Of a DNA stretch of 64,000 nt, positions 26,123 through 39,370 are shown in pieces (within the stretch, counting starts at the first letter, position 1; each line of letters starts with the position of its first letter). The position numbers were made by a program, and so were the translations under genes. The stretch lies in the NCBI GenBank assembly GCA_030512295.1, contig JAULSR010000003.1, forward strand, positions 310,001-374,000, read 5' to 3'. This DNA comes from Bombardia bombarda. Taxonomy: Eukaryota; Ascomycota; Sordariomycetes; Sordariales; Lasiosphaeriaceae. The notes under the pieces were generated by a model that searched no databases, was not told the DNA's origin, and saw only the letters and a list, made by a program, of their open reading frames with translations.

Positions 26123-26532
26123 GTTGCTACTGTAGGGAAGCGCGGTTGGTTAGGTTTAGTACTTTTTTTGGCGGGAATTTATGTGTGAAAAGAAAAAGCT
26201 TGCTGTTGTTGTATGGGACGGAGGAGTATGGGCTTGCTTGCTCGAGTTATAGTTGGCGTATGGAGTTGACAGAGACGGGACCAAGACTGAGGAATTCACG
26301 CTCAGGTTAAACAAAAGGGATGACGTCCCAAGAAATTTGAGAATAGCGAACTCTTGGTGGAGTTATCTAGGCAGGTAGCAATCCTGATTAAATAGGCCGA
26401 GTGGGCACTGCACTATCATGTGTTTTGTGTACTTTTGCTTCTCCTCAGATATACCTCTATGTTTTCTTTCAAAATCAGGGTGCCGTGTTCCCACACTATC
26501 TACCTACCTATCTACCTACCTACGCAGGTTTG
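26123..26532. other. Convergent intergenic region ARP4 / D-serine dehydratase
   Basis: 3' flanks of two convergent genes. A CTAC-type tandem (CTATCTACCTACCTATC and repeats) lies at 26496-26525. Nothing else seen. Confidence 0.6.
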
Positions 26533-28241
26533 TCACCATCCTCTCCACCGCGGCCAGACATCAACAATCTCGTCCGGCCTTGCCTTGTTCCGACTGTCTA
26601 CAATCAAGTAGGAATCAAAGCAAGCCCCAGCAATGCAGCTGTGGTTAGGCCAGATGCGAACCCGCTGGCCGACGTGCAGCGGCACCTCATTTTGCTTGTT
26701 GCCCTTCCAGACGAGGATGCCGTGCTCCTGGCTGATCTTGCCCACTTGCCACCCGCCATGATTTTGCGGGAAGTCTGGGCCCGGCGCTGGATTATTATCT
26801 AGGCCATCCCATGGCATCGCAATGCCCCAGCTGCTGTACCCCTTTCCTGCTGCTGACGCGTCGTTGTTGTGGGGGCCCACGTCCTCTACCGGCTCTCGGC
26901 CAAGTGCCAGCACGCCGGCGTTGATGAGTGCCTGTGTTGTGCCATTGTCTCCTCGCTCGGGGTAGACTATTGTCATGGTCAGAACATGGGGCTTGGGAAT
27001 AGGGGTATTATTTGGGGAGAAGGGACGTGCCTGAAGCAACCTCTGCGAGCACACTGATGGCGATATCGTCGGCCGTCATCAGCGAGGAATCCCGAGCATG
27101 TGTTGCCAGCTGTTGTAGGTCCAGTGTGGGACTATTATTTGTGTGATTTTGTTTAGTGATTGTTGCTGGTGGTTCCAGAATGTCCTGGAAAGATGAAAGG
27201 GGGAAGTAACATACTAAACACCAGCATGTACTTCAAGCACAAAGTCGGACGTCTTCATGTCGGCAAACATGTCCATCATGTCCCGCGTCGGGCCATCAAG
27301 CTTGTCCGTCTCAAAGAAGTTGGGGTTCTGGATAGTTGTGGCAGTGGGCGTCGCGCCGACCGACAGCACCAGTGGGTGATCTGGGCTCTTTGAGCGAACG
27401 AGGGTGGCAGCCTCCTTCAAGTTGGTGAACTCGGACGCCAGGAACTGCAAGGCCTTCCAGCCATTGCGGGCGCTGTAGCTGTGGCCGGCGTGCGCGTACA
27501 AGCCGTGGAGATGACAGGAGCCTGCTGCCTCGGCGCTCAAGACCGCATCGAGCAGACGAGAATAGGCGGGTGAGTTCATAACGACGCCAGCGCGTTTGGA
27601 GCCAACGTCCATCTTGATGAAGATGTCAGGGGGGTGTCCTGAGCTCTGTCTAATTGCGGCTACGAGCTCCAGCTGGTCTGGGTGGTCAATCATCACTGAG
27701 AGCGAAGATGGGCCAAGCTGAGAGGAGAAATGCGCCAGGCGCGCAACGGCGGAGGCGAATAGGGGGAAGGAGAAGAGAAGCTGGCATTACATGAGCGTGG
27801 CACTTTGCACTGGCGGGTGGGTTTAGACTGGTTAAGGTAAGGTAGTTACGTTGATATGTCGCCCCTTGGACTGGTACTCCTTAAGCAGAGGGAGTATGTT
27901 CTCGGCCTCGACGATGGTCGAGACAATGAGGCGGACGGGTGTTGCTTGTTCGTTACCGACTTGAAGCCGAGTAAGCTCCGTCGTCTAGAAGCATTATGGT
28001 CATCCATCCGTCAGCTACTAATACGGCGTGTACAGACCACTGATCCTTGCTCGCGGTGACTAACTTTATGAGATTTTATATGAGCCCGCCATTGCAGCCC
28101 GAGTCGGTCAGTTGCATCGAGCATACGGACACAGTTCACATCGAGCTTGGCGAGGTCCAGGACAACGCGGGGCGTATCAACGTCAGAGAGAGTCTGACCC
28201 ACGAACTTGGCCCTCAGCTGCTCCTTTAGATCGTTTGCCAT
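26533..28241 (-). CDS. DSD1: D-serine dehydratase (PLP- and zinc-dependent)
   Basis: Five exons: 28241-28065, 27984-27850, 27780-27215, 27131-27031, 26966-26533, totalling 470 aa. The yeast relative Dsd1 converts D-serine to pyruvate and ammonia. The fold is the alanine-racemase N-terminal barrel plus a C-terminal beta domain. RAHIKSHKTTEL at residues 52-63 contains the expected PLP lysine (Lys56), and PNHSCIAG near the end supplies the zinc pair His435 and Cys437. Other family signatures are KMDVGSKRAGV, GLYAHAGHSY, VGATPTAT and EVHAGVY. The fourth intron starts GC rather than GT (CAG/GCACGT...AATAG, 27030-26967); only this donor keeps the reading frame EVASVYPERGDN. The upstream 843 bases are shared with TAF1, transcribed the other way. 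Confidence 0.92.
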
Positions 28242-29084
28242 TGTTGGTTAAGACGCTCCAGATGATATGCTCTTGCTGAATAATATTCAAGAAGTGAGGA
28301 AGCGCTATGGAACCAAAGTAGATAACTCCGAAGTGCTGATGAGCCAGTAAGGATGCAACTGCACACGTGTGAAATGGGGTTACAATATGAAGGATGAATG
28401 GATACAGTTGTCAGTGGCCCACCACCGAGATCAACCTCGTACAGATAGGTAATTCCAAGGGGGTTATTTTTAATATTTTAAAGTTTTTCCGAGTAACACA
28501 AATCGACATTGGCGACATTGTGACACAGCAGTAAATTTGTATAGGACGTGGATTGAAGAAATGCAGATGCGCCCTGCTCTGTAAAGCTTTGAAGGCATCC
28601 ATGTATCTTTTAGCCTTCAAGTTCTAACCAAGACCCCGACCTGAACCTTGAACAACTGAATGATCCAAGATTGAGATGCACGGGCTAAGATGCCAGGGTC
28701 GAGCCCACAGTCGTTTTGAACCTCTGCCCCACTAAAATTACACACTCAACGGCCCCGCATGGCGGCTTAAGACCCACTCCACCCACCTGACTGCGCGTGC
28801 CGGCTCCTCGATTCGCTCTCACTTCACAGGCTGTGGCTGCTCAACCGACCCGCGAAATCATGCCTCACCCTACCCTTTACCCGCGCGCCCTCACCAACCC
28901 ACAGTAGCGACTCGACGACAGACCCCTAGACGACGGATCACCTCTACAACTGCCGCCACTGTGTCACGTCGACGTTGTCCGAGTGCGCATATCATGATCT
29001 AACCTTTTACGACCCGCGCCACCGTTGGGAGGGGCGATCGTGCAACCAGAAACCAGACCCAGCAGCGCCTGCTACAGCGCCAAA
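28242..29084. promoter_or_regulatory. Divergent promoter DSD1 / TAF1
   Basis: Spacer of 843 bases between two outward-facing genes. The TAF1 side (28740-29084) is C-rich and looks like a long leader. No gene, tRNA or clear motif is supported. Confidence 0.5.
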
Positions 29085-32000
29085 ATGAGCCCCCGAAACA
29101 ATGACCTCGACTTCGGCGCCCTCTCCGAAGAGGCCTGGATTGAGCAGGAGCGCCGCGATGAAGCCTCCATCGCCCAGATCAGCGCAAATGCCTATGACGA
29201 TTCCGGTCTCTCGGAGATCTTGGGCAAGGTCCACGACGGCGGCGAAATCGACCAGCGAGACAAGGCCGACGATGCCATCGACTTTGAAGACATCGACCTC
29301 AGTGATGAAGATGATCTTCCCGACGACGAGCCGAATACCGCTGGAACCGCCGACCATCCGGGCTTGACCGATGGTGGCGGTACGAGCAACGATACCGACG
29401 ACTTGTTTGGCGGGGATCCCGTCTCCTCGCCTCTGGATACCACCCATGGCGGTCTTCGCTCATCTCCCAACCCTCTCGATGCCGATGCAGACGATCAAAT
29501 CCACCTGCATTTGCCCAGTCTAGGTGCAGACGCAGACGCCGATATGGACGACGCGGATGCCGAGGATACCATCGAGCAGCTCCGGAGCATAAACTTCCAC
29601 CAGGAGCTAGCTTCGACCCTTGCCAACCAGGACCCGGACATTGCCCCCCCAGTCGAGAGCGAGATAGAGATTATCCAGAGTCTTTTCCCCGGCTTCGAGG
29701 CGGGCAAGATTATGAATTGGAATGAACTGCTTCGCCCAAAACAGGCCTTCTGGATTTCCAAAAAACCACACAAGCCACCCAAGCCCCTGATTCCGACCAA
29801 GCTCAGCCTCGAACTGGAAGCCGACCAAGAGAAGCTGTTTCGTATCCCCGGACCCGCGACTGTATCCATCTATCAGAAAAACAGGGAAGCCGAGGCACGC
29901 GGCCTGGTCTCTCTGTTGGAGCCCGAACCGATAGAACAGGCTGATCTCGAGGTGTTCAACTACGATGAGGATTCCGACTCTGAAAGGATCGGCGGCTATA
30001 CGTTGAGAGATATCGCGACCGTCTGTGATGACTGGGATGCCATGATCAACCTCGGCGATCAACTTGCAGAGCAGCACGCCGAGCCCAGCTCTGATGCCAG
30101 GCTCGTTAAGGGCGAGCCTGATGAAGATGCACTCTGGGATGAGATGTTTCTTGACGAGCCCCCTGCTAAGAAAAGGCGTATTGAAATTCCCCATGGCCTG
30201 CCTGCTATCCCTCGATTCACAGCACCCGACCTTGACGACTTTGAGGAGATAACTTCAAAGCTTTCAAAGCGCGTCATCCTCGATCTCAATGACCCGTACC
30301 TCTTGATTGATGATGTTGAGTCTGAACGTGCCGCCAAGCGACGAAAGATCCAGCACAAGATGGTTCGTCTGGCCAACGGAAAACTAGGTGTAGAGCTGTC
30401 GCAACGCTTCAACTTCTCTAATGACGCTGCATACGACGCATTGAAGGAGAACAACCAGAACAGGGTCAGAGCGACACTGGCCACTATCCCTGTTGAGCAC
30501 AGCATGACTGCCCAGAGACTCGCTTGGCCTTATTACAGAGTCAAACTCGCCGCCAGCGACCCTCACAGCTATCATCGTCCTCAGTTACACCCGCGAAAAG
30601 AGGCCTTCCAGACCATCAAGTTTTCCAAGTCCAACATCCTGAAGAGGAAAGCACTCAGGGGCAAAAGGGTCTCTGAGATCTTCAAGAGCTCGCAAGATCT
30701 CACATTGAACGACAATTCAACCGCAATCCTCTTTGAGTACTGTGAGGAGATTCCTACCGTCTTGTCCAACTTTGGCATGGGCCAGAAAATTATCAACTAT
30801 TACAGACGTACGAAAGGCGGCGAGATTCGGCCAGAGAAACATGAACTTGGCGAGTCGTGTATCCTCATGCCAGAGGATCGCTCCCCGTTTGCCATATTTG
30901 GCCATGTACATCCCGGCGAGGTTGTACCCGCACTGCACAACCAGATGTTCCGCGCCCCTATTTTCAAGCACGCCCCCAGGGAGACGGATTTCATTATCGG
31001 TCGCAGCAGCACCGGTCAGCAGGGATCTACCTGGTACATCAGAAACATTGATCACCTCTATGTCGTTGGACAGACCCTCCCCTCTATGGAAGTACCCGGC
31101 CCGCATTCTAGACGTGTTACGAACATAGCCAAGAATCGCCTCAAGATGGTATCCCATCGACTTCTGAAAAAGAGTGCGCATGTCACGTTGCACGACATCA
31201 CGCAGCATGTCGCTGAGTCGAACGAGTCACAAAATCGTCAAAAGCTCAAGGAATTCTTGCGTTTCCGCAAGGAAACCAAAGATTGGGCGCTTCCCGAGGG
31301 CGAAGAGCTGATGAGCGAAAGTAACATTCGGACTCTTGTGAGACCTGAGGAAGTATGTCTTTTAGATGCCATGCAAGTCGGTGCCCACGAGCTTGAAAAC
31401 GGTGGCTACGAGGTTAACGACATGCTCGAAAAAGAGGATGTTGGTGTTGACGTACCGGATGAGCTCCCGCCAGACGCCCTTGCGAGCAAAATGGCTCCAT
31501 GGAGACTTACAAAGGCCTTCATTGACGCAAGTCACGGCAAGGCTATGCTGGCGGTCCACGGCGCCGGTGATCCGACGGGTAAGGGGCTTGGTATCAGCTT
31601 CCTTAGAACGTCGATGAAGGGCGGCTACCTGGAGCAGTTGCAAGGGCCCATGTCCACATCGGCCGACGCCATCGAAAGGCAGCGCAAAGCCAACGGCGGG
31701 CACATGTATAACGTCAAGAACCAGGATACGCTTTATACCGAGGCTTTGACCGATATATGGACACGGCAACGGGAGAGTCTTGTGGATACGGAAGAGCATG
31801 ACGAGAACGACGTTCAAGCCCAAGAGGATGAAGATGACCGATTTGCTGAGAATCAAGCTGCTGTCGCCGCCAATTATATAACAACCTCTACTCCTGCTTT
31901 CCCTGACGGTCAAAGTCAAGTGAGTCAGAGTCAGACGGACGCTCAGAGGCAGAGGAAGTTGAAGATCACCAGACAAGTAAGGCAAGACAATGGCGAAATT

Positions 32001-32746
32001 AAGATTGTGACGGAGATTGTCCACGATCCAGTAGTTGTTGCTTCGTATCTGAAGAAACGACGCCAGCAAGACCTCGAAAAGATCGAGTAAGTGGCCCCAA
32101 AGCATAATAAAAACCCATATGAGTATGGACCAGACTGACACTGCGTGTAGCATCTACAGTGCACAACTCACCGGCGACAAAGAGACAGACGACTTGATAC
32201 TTGATTTGTAGGTTGGCTGCTTCTATCAAGGTGGTAAAATGGTACTGACTGCTGTATTAGGGCCAAGAAGGAACAAGAACGACTCGAGAAGAACCGCGAG
32301 CGCACAAAGAAGCGTGAAAAGCAAAAGAAGCTCCAGCAAAAGATCAAGGGCGGCCCGATCGGAGGAGATGACGGCTCTCCGGAACCCACGACGGAAAAGG
32401 CGACGGGAACGACGCGCAAATGTGCAAACTGCGGGCAGATCGGTCACATCAAGACCAACAAAAAGTACAACCCCCCTCCAGCATTCGCGACCCCTCACAG
32501 TGGAGACCAGAGGACTTTGACAACAGGATGGACGCACTGAAAACGTGCGAGCTTTGCGGGCGGCCGCTGCCTGACTGAATATTCTATTTTGCGCTGACTT
32601 GTTGGTGACTTTTCGCTAACACATTTTCTTAAAGACTATGCCCGTTGCTCAATGGCTCGAGGCCCCGCGACCAGAACCAAGACGAGAGTTCTGGTCTAGG
32701 CTCGATCAACGCGCCTGTTGCTGCCAGCTTTGTTAGCCTTGGGTGA
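29085..32746 (+). CDS. TAF1: TFIID subunit TAF1
   Basis: Four exons, 29085-32086, 32151-32207, 32261-32464, 32635-32746, 1124 aa. TAF1 is the scaffold subunit of general transcription factor TFIID and binds TBP and core promoters. The acidic N-terminus is followed by the conserved central DUF3591 region (about 480-960) containing FEYCEEIPTVLSNFGMGQK, INYYRR, ILMPEDRSPFAIFG and YIRNIDHLYVVGQTLPSMEV. The last two exons encode a highly basic coiled stretch (EQERLEKNRERTKKREKQKK) and a CCHC zinc knuckle, KCANCGQIGHIKTNKKLCPL, which is complete only after splicing across the 170-nt last intron (branch GCTAAC), confirming that join. No bromodomain is present, as in yeast Taf1. The start is the ATG before SPRNNDLDFG; an upstream TTG extension is ignored. 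Confidence 0.95.
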
Positions 32747-33482
32747 CAGGCTTATACGATGCTTTACGATTTTTAGTTCAGGGACAAATCGTCGGCGTCT
32801 ATTTTCACGCATCATCTTCGGTGTTTAATTAGATCCGCGACGTTCTTTCGGCGGTCAGCTTGTCTTTTGGCATGCATATGCACCGACCAAGCCGCGAGAT
32901 GCAGATATTTGGGAAGCCCGACATTGGTTGCCCTACGAGCAAACCTATTCTTTTGAGCAGTTGGGAGAGAAGAATTTCCTTTTGGCTTACGGAAGATGCT
33001 ACGTTGACGACATGATGGTGGACTGGCTGGGTGTGGCTGGTTGGCGATTCATGAAATGTTTTACCGAGAAGAAAGAGGAGGTCATGGTGGGTGACAGGCG
33101 ATGCAAGGCGATGTGACGCCTTCCCATCCTCTATCTCGATAATTACTTTTTTTTTCTATCCTCCTTCTCATTGGTGTTTTTATGCTTACAGACGCATTTA
33201 CTGGCGCGTGAGGGGAAATTTTGGCTTCTGGAAGGGTTGCACGGGGGAGTGGGTTGTTTTTATTACCCCGGGTCTTTCTGTCTCGCTTCCTTTTTTAGCC
33301 CTCCATCCCCCCTTTCCAATTGGGTCCTTTCTTTTACCTTTTCTGGGGGGGGGGGGCATGGGCATTGGGGAGTACTGCAGGCAGGAAAGGTTGAGAGGAC
33401 ACAAGGCTACGCATGGGCGGAGAATGGATGGGATATATTAATTGTGTATGGTGGTGGTTGTGTGCCAAATTTGGGCCAACTG

Positions 33483-33523
<41 letters not shown>

Positions 33524-35234
33524 TGCATGTGAGTGCATGTGAGTGCATGTGTCGGTTGTGCTGTGTATGGAGATGAGGTTGGGATGATACCTACATTCGG
33601 TAGCTTTACCCTGTCTTCCTCTTCTTTTGTTAGCCTCGATGGAACAGCAGAAATTCTAACCCAGCTTACATAGGCCCAGCGGGTATGCACCTCGATCGGG
33701 GGCTGTGTGGTGGTGGTGGTTACACAGAAAATAGCCCAGAGCCGCCGGCGGGTGAGAGACGCTGGGAAGGGAGGGCGGGGTTCGGTATGCCGTGGTTGGC
33801 TGGTGTGTTTGTGGCGATCCATGGCCATGGGTGGTAGGGCTACCGGATAGCATGACCGGACTTGGCTCATTCATGCGACCGACTTTTGGTTCATCAGGCC
33901 TGGAGTTTGCCTGACTGGGAATTTGACGTTCCGTGCTTTTTTGCATCTTCAACTAAAAGAATGCCCAGCCCAGCCAGTGGCAACTTGTAATCGGACATGC
34001 CTAATATGAAGAAACCGTCAACCTTGCCTACCTACCTAGCTAATTAAACTTATAAGATTTATTTGCTTCTCGTATCTGTACTGGTTTATTACGCCCCGGA
34101 TGTCCGGGCTGCCGGGAACCCGCTAGGCGACCACAGCCAAATGGACGACGTCGCACCAGAAAGAAGCGCAGCGCAGTAAGACCTAACATAGCCTAGCAGC
34201 CCTACTGCTATTCTAGCAAATAGGCTTTGATTCCATAGGCAATGACATTTGTTTATGTTTTAAATCATACGGTGACTACCTGACTACCTACCTAGGTAAC
34301 TCCATGTCAGGTACGGGCGGCAGAGAAGAGAAAAGGAGCCGCAGTCAGTCAAGGTCCAGGGATAAATGACATATCGGTACTAGTAGACCATAGGGTGCTT
34401 TAGCCTGACCAGATGGAAGCATATTCTGAAACGAAACGAAAAAGAACGGACCCATTTGCGCCCGCTGCTGTAACTGTCACTGCCACCTACTGCCGCCTGG
34501 GAACTGCTTGACTGGGACCTGCGTTACTCACCCACCTTACATAGATAGGCGCGGATAGACGCCGATCCCGCGCTGCACACAGACAACTGCGCCTTGCGGA
34601 TGGTGGACCGGCCGAGTACACAAGACCTGGAATTTTACAGACCTACTCTACAAACTGTCTTTGGTGGTTGGGGTAACGAAGGAGAAATGGGAGAGGGCAC
34701 AAAGACGTTAAAGAATTATGAGTCGCAACAACAAAGAATGGCTCTTTCTTGGCATGCCGGTTTCCCCATTTGCTCCCGTCTCGATCGATCAACATCAGGT
34801 ATAAGGGAGGAGGAATATCGGTCAGGGGTGTTATCACGACCGCCGGGCTTGTTTGTCTGTACCACCATAATCCTCACCAAAGTCGGTAGTGTTTTCCTGA
34901 CTGCTTCCATGCATGAACAGTGCAGCACCCCAGTCCCCATTTGAGCTGAGCTGAGCCGAGATGACACCGGGCGGCAATGCACCTTATTATACGTGATACG
35001 CCCAGTAAGAGTGCCAACATACAAAAGTAGGTAACTAATGGGAGACATCGAAATATATTACCCCGCGCATGAGACGAAATGTACCGTAGGTCGGCAGATT
35101 ACATATTTTGCAAGAAGCAAACACTATGATTGGCTGCCCACGGAACCCAAACTGGCAAGTTTGAGGTAAGGCAGGCACGGCACGGCACGGGGGAAGAGGT
35201 CTGGCAACAACCTGGAAGCTCTGGGAAAGGTTAC
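32747..35234. other. Gene-poor intergenic stretch downstream of TAF1
   Basis: TAF1 3' flank, then non-coding DNA with homopolymers (ten G at 33347-33356), the GT microsatellite at 33487-33550, and TACCTAGGTA at 34289-34298. The minus-strand frame over the microsatellite (His/Thr-rich) is a repeat artefact. No gene is supported. Confidence 0.55.
33487..33550. repeat. (GT)17 microsatellite plus three GAGTGCATGT units
   Basis: Seventeen GT units (33487-33520) run directly into three perfect tandem copies of a ten-base unit, GAGTGCATGT (33521-33550). Confidence 0.95.
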
Positions 35235-35390
35235 TCTTTGTACCCGCGCCAGTAAATCTGTTATGAGACGAGTCCCCCCCCCCTCCCCCAGAAGTTCAAC
35301 GTGAAGAAAATAAGCTCCACTAACAGCGGGTCCATTCATGATGAGACTCTTCATGATACTTTCTGCGTTTGCTGAGGGAGGAAGGTGCAA
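35235..35390. repeat. Dispersed repeat, copy A
   Basis: About 155 bases similar in direct orientation to 58177-58310. The best-matched core is ATCTGTTATG...CGAG, a C-rich run, CAGAA...GTGAAGAAAATAA, then ACTAACAGC. The minus strand of copy A is open over this segment (35390-35124), so it may be a relic of coding sequence. Confidence 0.7.
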
Positions 35391-38300
35391 CTTGCAAGCA
35401 ATGTCAAAACGCTTAAAAAAAGTCTGGCGACAAACCTTTGGGTGGTAATAATGAGGTTGTTGCCAATTGCTCCATGCTGTAGGTCAGTAGTGATGCGCGT
35501 TTCTCCCGCGCTGCATGATGCAATACTCCAAAGCATGATATCAATAGTCTCGACGTCTACACGATATGCGGGCGGTTGTTACACGACGGTCAGTACGTCA
35601 GCAATACATGGGCAAAATGGGGGGATGGGTAGGTAGGTAAGACCTGCCACGAGGAGAGCCTGTCTGCCTGACCGCCTCTTGTCCGTTTACCTACCTCCCT
35701 AATGCGGAGAGCAAACACTTGGTTGACATGTTCTATTCGGTCGACCGTGAATGAACACAAGATAAGAAGACTGAATGCATATCATGTGCGTAGTTAGAAC
35801 ATGTTTCTAAGTTTGTCTCGGTAGTACGTAGGTGTGTGTATGTACGGCAGTTCTGTTGCCTAACCAGCGGTAAAACAATAGATGGTCATTGGATAGGTTG
35901 GGATAGATAGGACTCTGGCAGACGGCGGAGATATCCCCAATCAACATGATTCGCACCCGGCGGTTTGGGTCCAAGTGGAGATGGCGTCCTTTCTTTAGCC
36001 CGCAGGTACCTATGTATATATGTCAAAACAGAGACGAATCACTGCCTGTTTGCTAGGGGGTAGATAGACGCGCGTGGGGATGGTGTTGGTTATTTTGTTC
36101 CATGCAGTAGCGGTAGTAGCAGCATCATCGACGATGTGCAGATGCAGGTAACAACCGTAGAGGATATATATCTCTTGGCTGCTATTGCTGCAACTCTCCG
36201 GGATATTGGACGGTTTAAGAATTGCCATTGTGGGGGGACTGGAATGGGTGAGTGAGGGGGAGTGGGATGGGGAAGTGGGTATGTGCTCAGAATAGTTGGG
36301 GTCGATTGGTAGGGCTGGCGGCTTGTGGGTGGCAGTTTGACGTCCATAATGGCACTTTGATCTAAAGTGCTTCACTTAGTAGCCGCCAGTCTTCCTCAAG
36401 GCTGCACACAAGTGAGTCTCGATTGGTTGTTGGCGGTGATGGTGCTGCTGGTGCTGCTGGTGCTGCTGCAATGATGGAGTGCGAGTTTGGTTCTCGGGTC
36501 CGAGAGGGAGAAGAAGACACAGAAACAGACGAGAGAAACATTGTCGTGTGGTTGATTGATCGACGCTACTGTCTGCAATGTGGTGGTGAGGTCGAGTGCA
36601 GCAGCAGGAGCAGCAGCGTTGTTTGAGTGTTTGATGCTAAAAATAGCTAAAAATAGATGCACAACCATTGCACAGATCGTAAGTGGGCTAATTCTCATTT
36701 AACCCAGTTCGTGCGATTTAACCCTCTCGGCGCTTGGAGGTCTTGTCAGCCAGAATGCGCCGGCAGTAGGAGCCAATCAGAACGACTTGGTATGCAGGCA
36801 TCTGGCCAATGGTCTCAAAAAGCGCGGCTTTGACACTGACGCCCCACTTCCCACCGAGAACTTCACGCCCGTCACCCGCATAACAAGACGTGATTCGGCC
36901 CTTGCAGCATGGCAGGCAAGCATGGGCAAAGTGCAAACATGGGCAACATCGCGCAATGTGTTTGGTGAACCTGACGGGGGCACGGCTGACCACCGCCGGG
37001 CAGATGATGCCATGGTTCGCAAAGGCCTCGTTGGAGAAAAGCGATGTGTGATCCGAGATTCTGCTAGACCTAGAACTGGAATAGGCCTTGAATCTGGGAG
37101 GCTCATCCGAACGGCGCGCCTATGTCGGCCATGCGACATCAACCTTGCACTATACTCGGTAGCTGCAGTTGTAATAAAGTGCCTGTCAAACTGGATAGGC
37201 CAATGCGGAACACCGAGGCCTCAATTTGGTTCCGTATGCGGAAATGCCATCGGCGTTGGAGCACTATCTGTTCGGTACAGGCGCCCTGTCATCTGCCCTG
37301 CCGACCGAGCCAAATTAGATATGGGCATAGAGACAGACAGCCTGATGGTCATCATCATGGTCGTGTTCATTTCGTGGAACCCACCCACACAATGTTTCCA
37401 TGTTCTATTGAGGCTCTTCCTAACCGCCGCCTCGCCGCACCACCACCACCACCATCACCACCACTGTCGTTAGGCCAACACTTAGATGAGGGCCGCTGGA
37501 AGGCAGCGGCACAGCGAAATGGCATCATCACCATAGGTAGGCGAGATATCAGGGCATCAGAGGCTATCGGTACATACTTACCTGTCACTCATTGCACTGT
37601 CGCAAAATACCCAGCAGTCGTCGTTTTGTTTGTTTCCAAGTGGTGGCACACGATTCCTATCTGGCCACGGTGAGGGTTCGTGGAGCGGTGGTAGCAGCCC
37701 TCGCAGGAGGCTCGGTAGGTTGATCAATGGACCAGGGCGGTGGGTTTCCAGGTGACGGATCCGTACCTGACCTTAGGTGTGCGTGACAACCCACCGTGAA
37801 ATCCGTTTGAGGTTGATGACAGGTGCGGGTTAGTCTAGTAGTGCAGAACTTAGTGATTAGACGGATCATCTCAGGGGTAAGGGGAGGGGTAGCGAGGTGA
37901 GCGAGGGTAGCTGGCAGGTCTCCCTTGGCGCGGTGCAGGATGCGGAGAAGTCGCCCTCCGGAAGGAATCACAGCTGGGTGAGACCTGGTGAGGGCCCCGC
38001 AGATACGGGGCGAAGACCTCCATCCCGCCAGGGCAGGAACGAGGCGCTATCAGTACGTACGTACCTACACAGTACTTCGTCGTACAGATTCTAACGCTCT
38101 GTTTCGACTGTTTGCGTTGGCATTGACACGATACTTCCATGTCGGTCTAACCATATCAGATCGCGGAAATCACAACCACGGGCTCATATTACAGCGAGTC
38201 TCTCTTTAATGTAAGCCGGAACGTGGATGATCTGAAAAGTCTGCCCGGGTATATTCGCCTGATTTGCGTCCACAGCGTTCCGTGCCTGTGAGGTAACGCT

Positions 38301-39370
38301 AGTGGAAGATGCCCCTACCACAGTACCTTCGCTCCACGACGAACACCACAGGAAATATGGTAGACCAAAAGTTTGCGATACTTGGTCAGGTGTTTAAATT
38401 GATGTTGTCAAAATATGCAATATAGCATAACCTCTGATTTTGAGTTAATAGATAAAACATACAGCACTATTAGGCGAATCAACGCCAACTTTGAGGAAAC
38501 GCAGGTACTTGTCCCTGTGTCTGACCCCAATGTTTCCAGAAGGCCGTTGACTTTCGGCACGGGCCACAAAGAGACCTAACAGCTGCAGCAGGGCCAGCAA
38601 CAGGGGACTGATGGGCGTGTTTGTTCTGCAAATCTGCGGCCGTCCATCCAGCCACCGGGCACCATGTTTCGGCTTTTCTTGCCCTGCCCGCCAAGCAACC
38701 CAGCGTGACTCGTGGCTTCCGGCTCTTCCCCATGCCAGCAGCAGCAGCAGCAGCCCTTCCCCCCCAGGCAAGGGCCCAGGTCTGAGCTTTGCCGTTTTCT
38801 CCCACACTTGCCCACTCTTGCCCACTCTTTGCCCGCAAGCCCACAAGCCCACAAGCCCACAACAAGCCCACCCTCTGTTTCCTCCTCCCACGTCCCAGGT
38901 GAACCCTCGACAATCTATTATTAGCATCACCAAACCAGCCTCAAGCCTTCAACACTGCATCAAGCGGCGCCGCAGGTACCAGAGTATCTTCGCGACGCTA
39001 ATTCCAAACAAAGGAATTGACGTCGGCCATCGACGTCGACGTTTGCTTGCACCCCAAGACACAAAAGGAAGCCCTCGTCCTGTCATCGCCGTCATTGAGG
39101 CCTGTGTGTTTCAAGACCCAAGGACCTCTCGTTCCAATTCTACAACAAGGTGACCACCCGCTGCATACCAGGCCTTCCCCGACGACCTGAGACAGCCTCT
39201 CCCAGGAGATACTTGCCAACTACCCCGTCGCCGTCTTTGTTCTCGTCAACGTCGCGCGCGCACACCCACACGCACCGACGCCCTCGTCGCTTGCCCTCTG
39301 GCTATTCAGAGTTGGCTTCAGGCCCGACCCAAGCCTGCACATCGCTGCCATCGCATAGTCTACCGGCAAC
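35391..39370. promoter_or_regulatory. Long upstream region of RLM1
   Basis: Almost 4 kb with no supportable gene before the MADS-box gene. It contains three GGTGCTGCT units at 36441-36467 and, from about 38600 to 39370, a C/CA-rich segment with small out-of-frame ATGs that looks like a long transcribed leader. A 228-codon open frame at 36787-37473 begins with TTG, ends in a CAC repeat and has no recognisable domain. Large upstream regions are common for fungal transcription-factor genes. Confidence 0.5.

Noticed and set aside
28690..28740. Possible tRNA T-arm-like GGGTCGAGCCC
   Set aside because: No acceptor or anticodon stems could be paired around it.
36787..37473. 228-codon open frame
   Set aside because: It starts at TTG, contains no recognised domain and ends in a CAC repeat; the opposite strand is also open.
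37573..37583. ATACTTACCT resembling a U1 snRNA 5' end, or a minus-strand splice donor
   Set aside because: No further U1 structure, and no coding exon on the minus strand joins to it.
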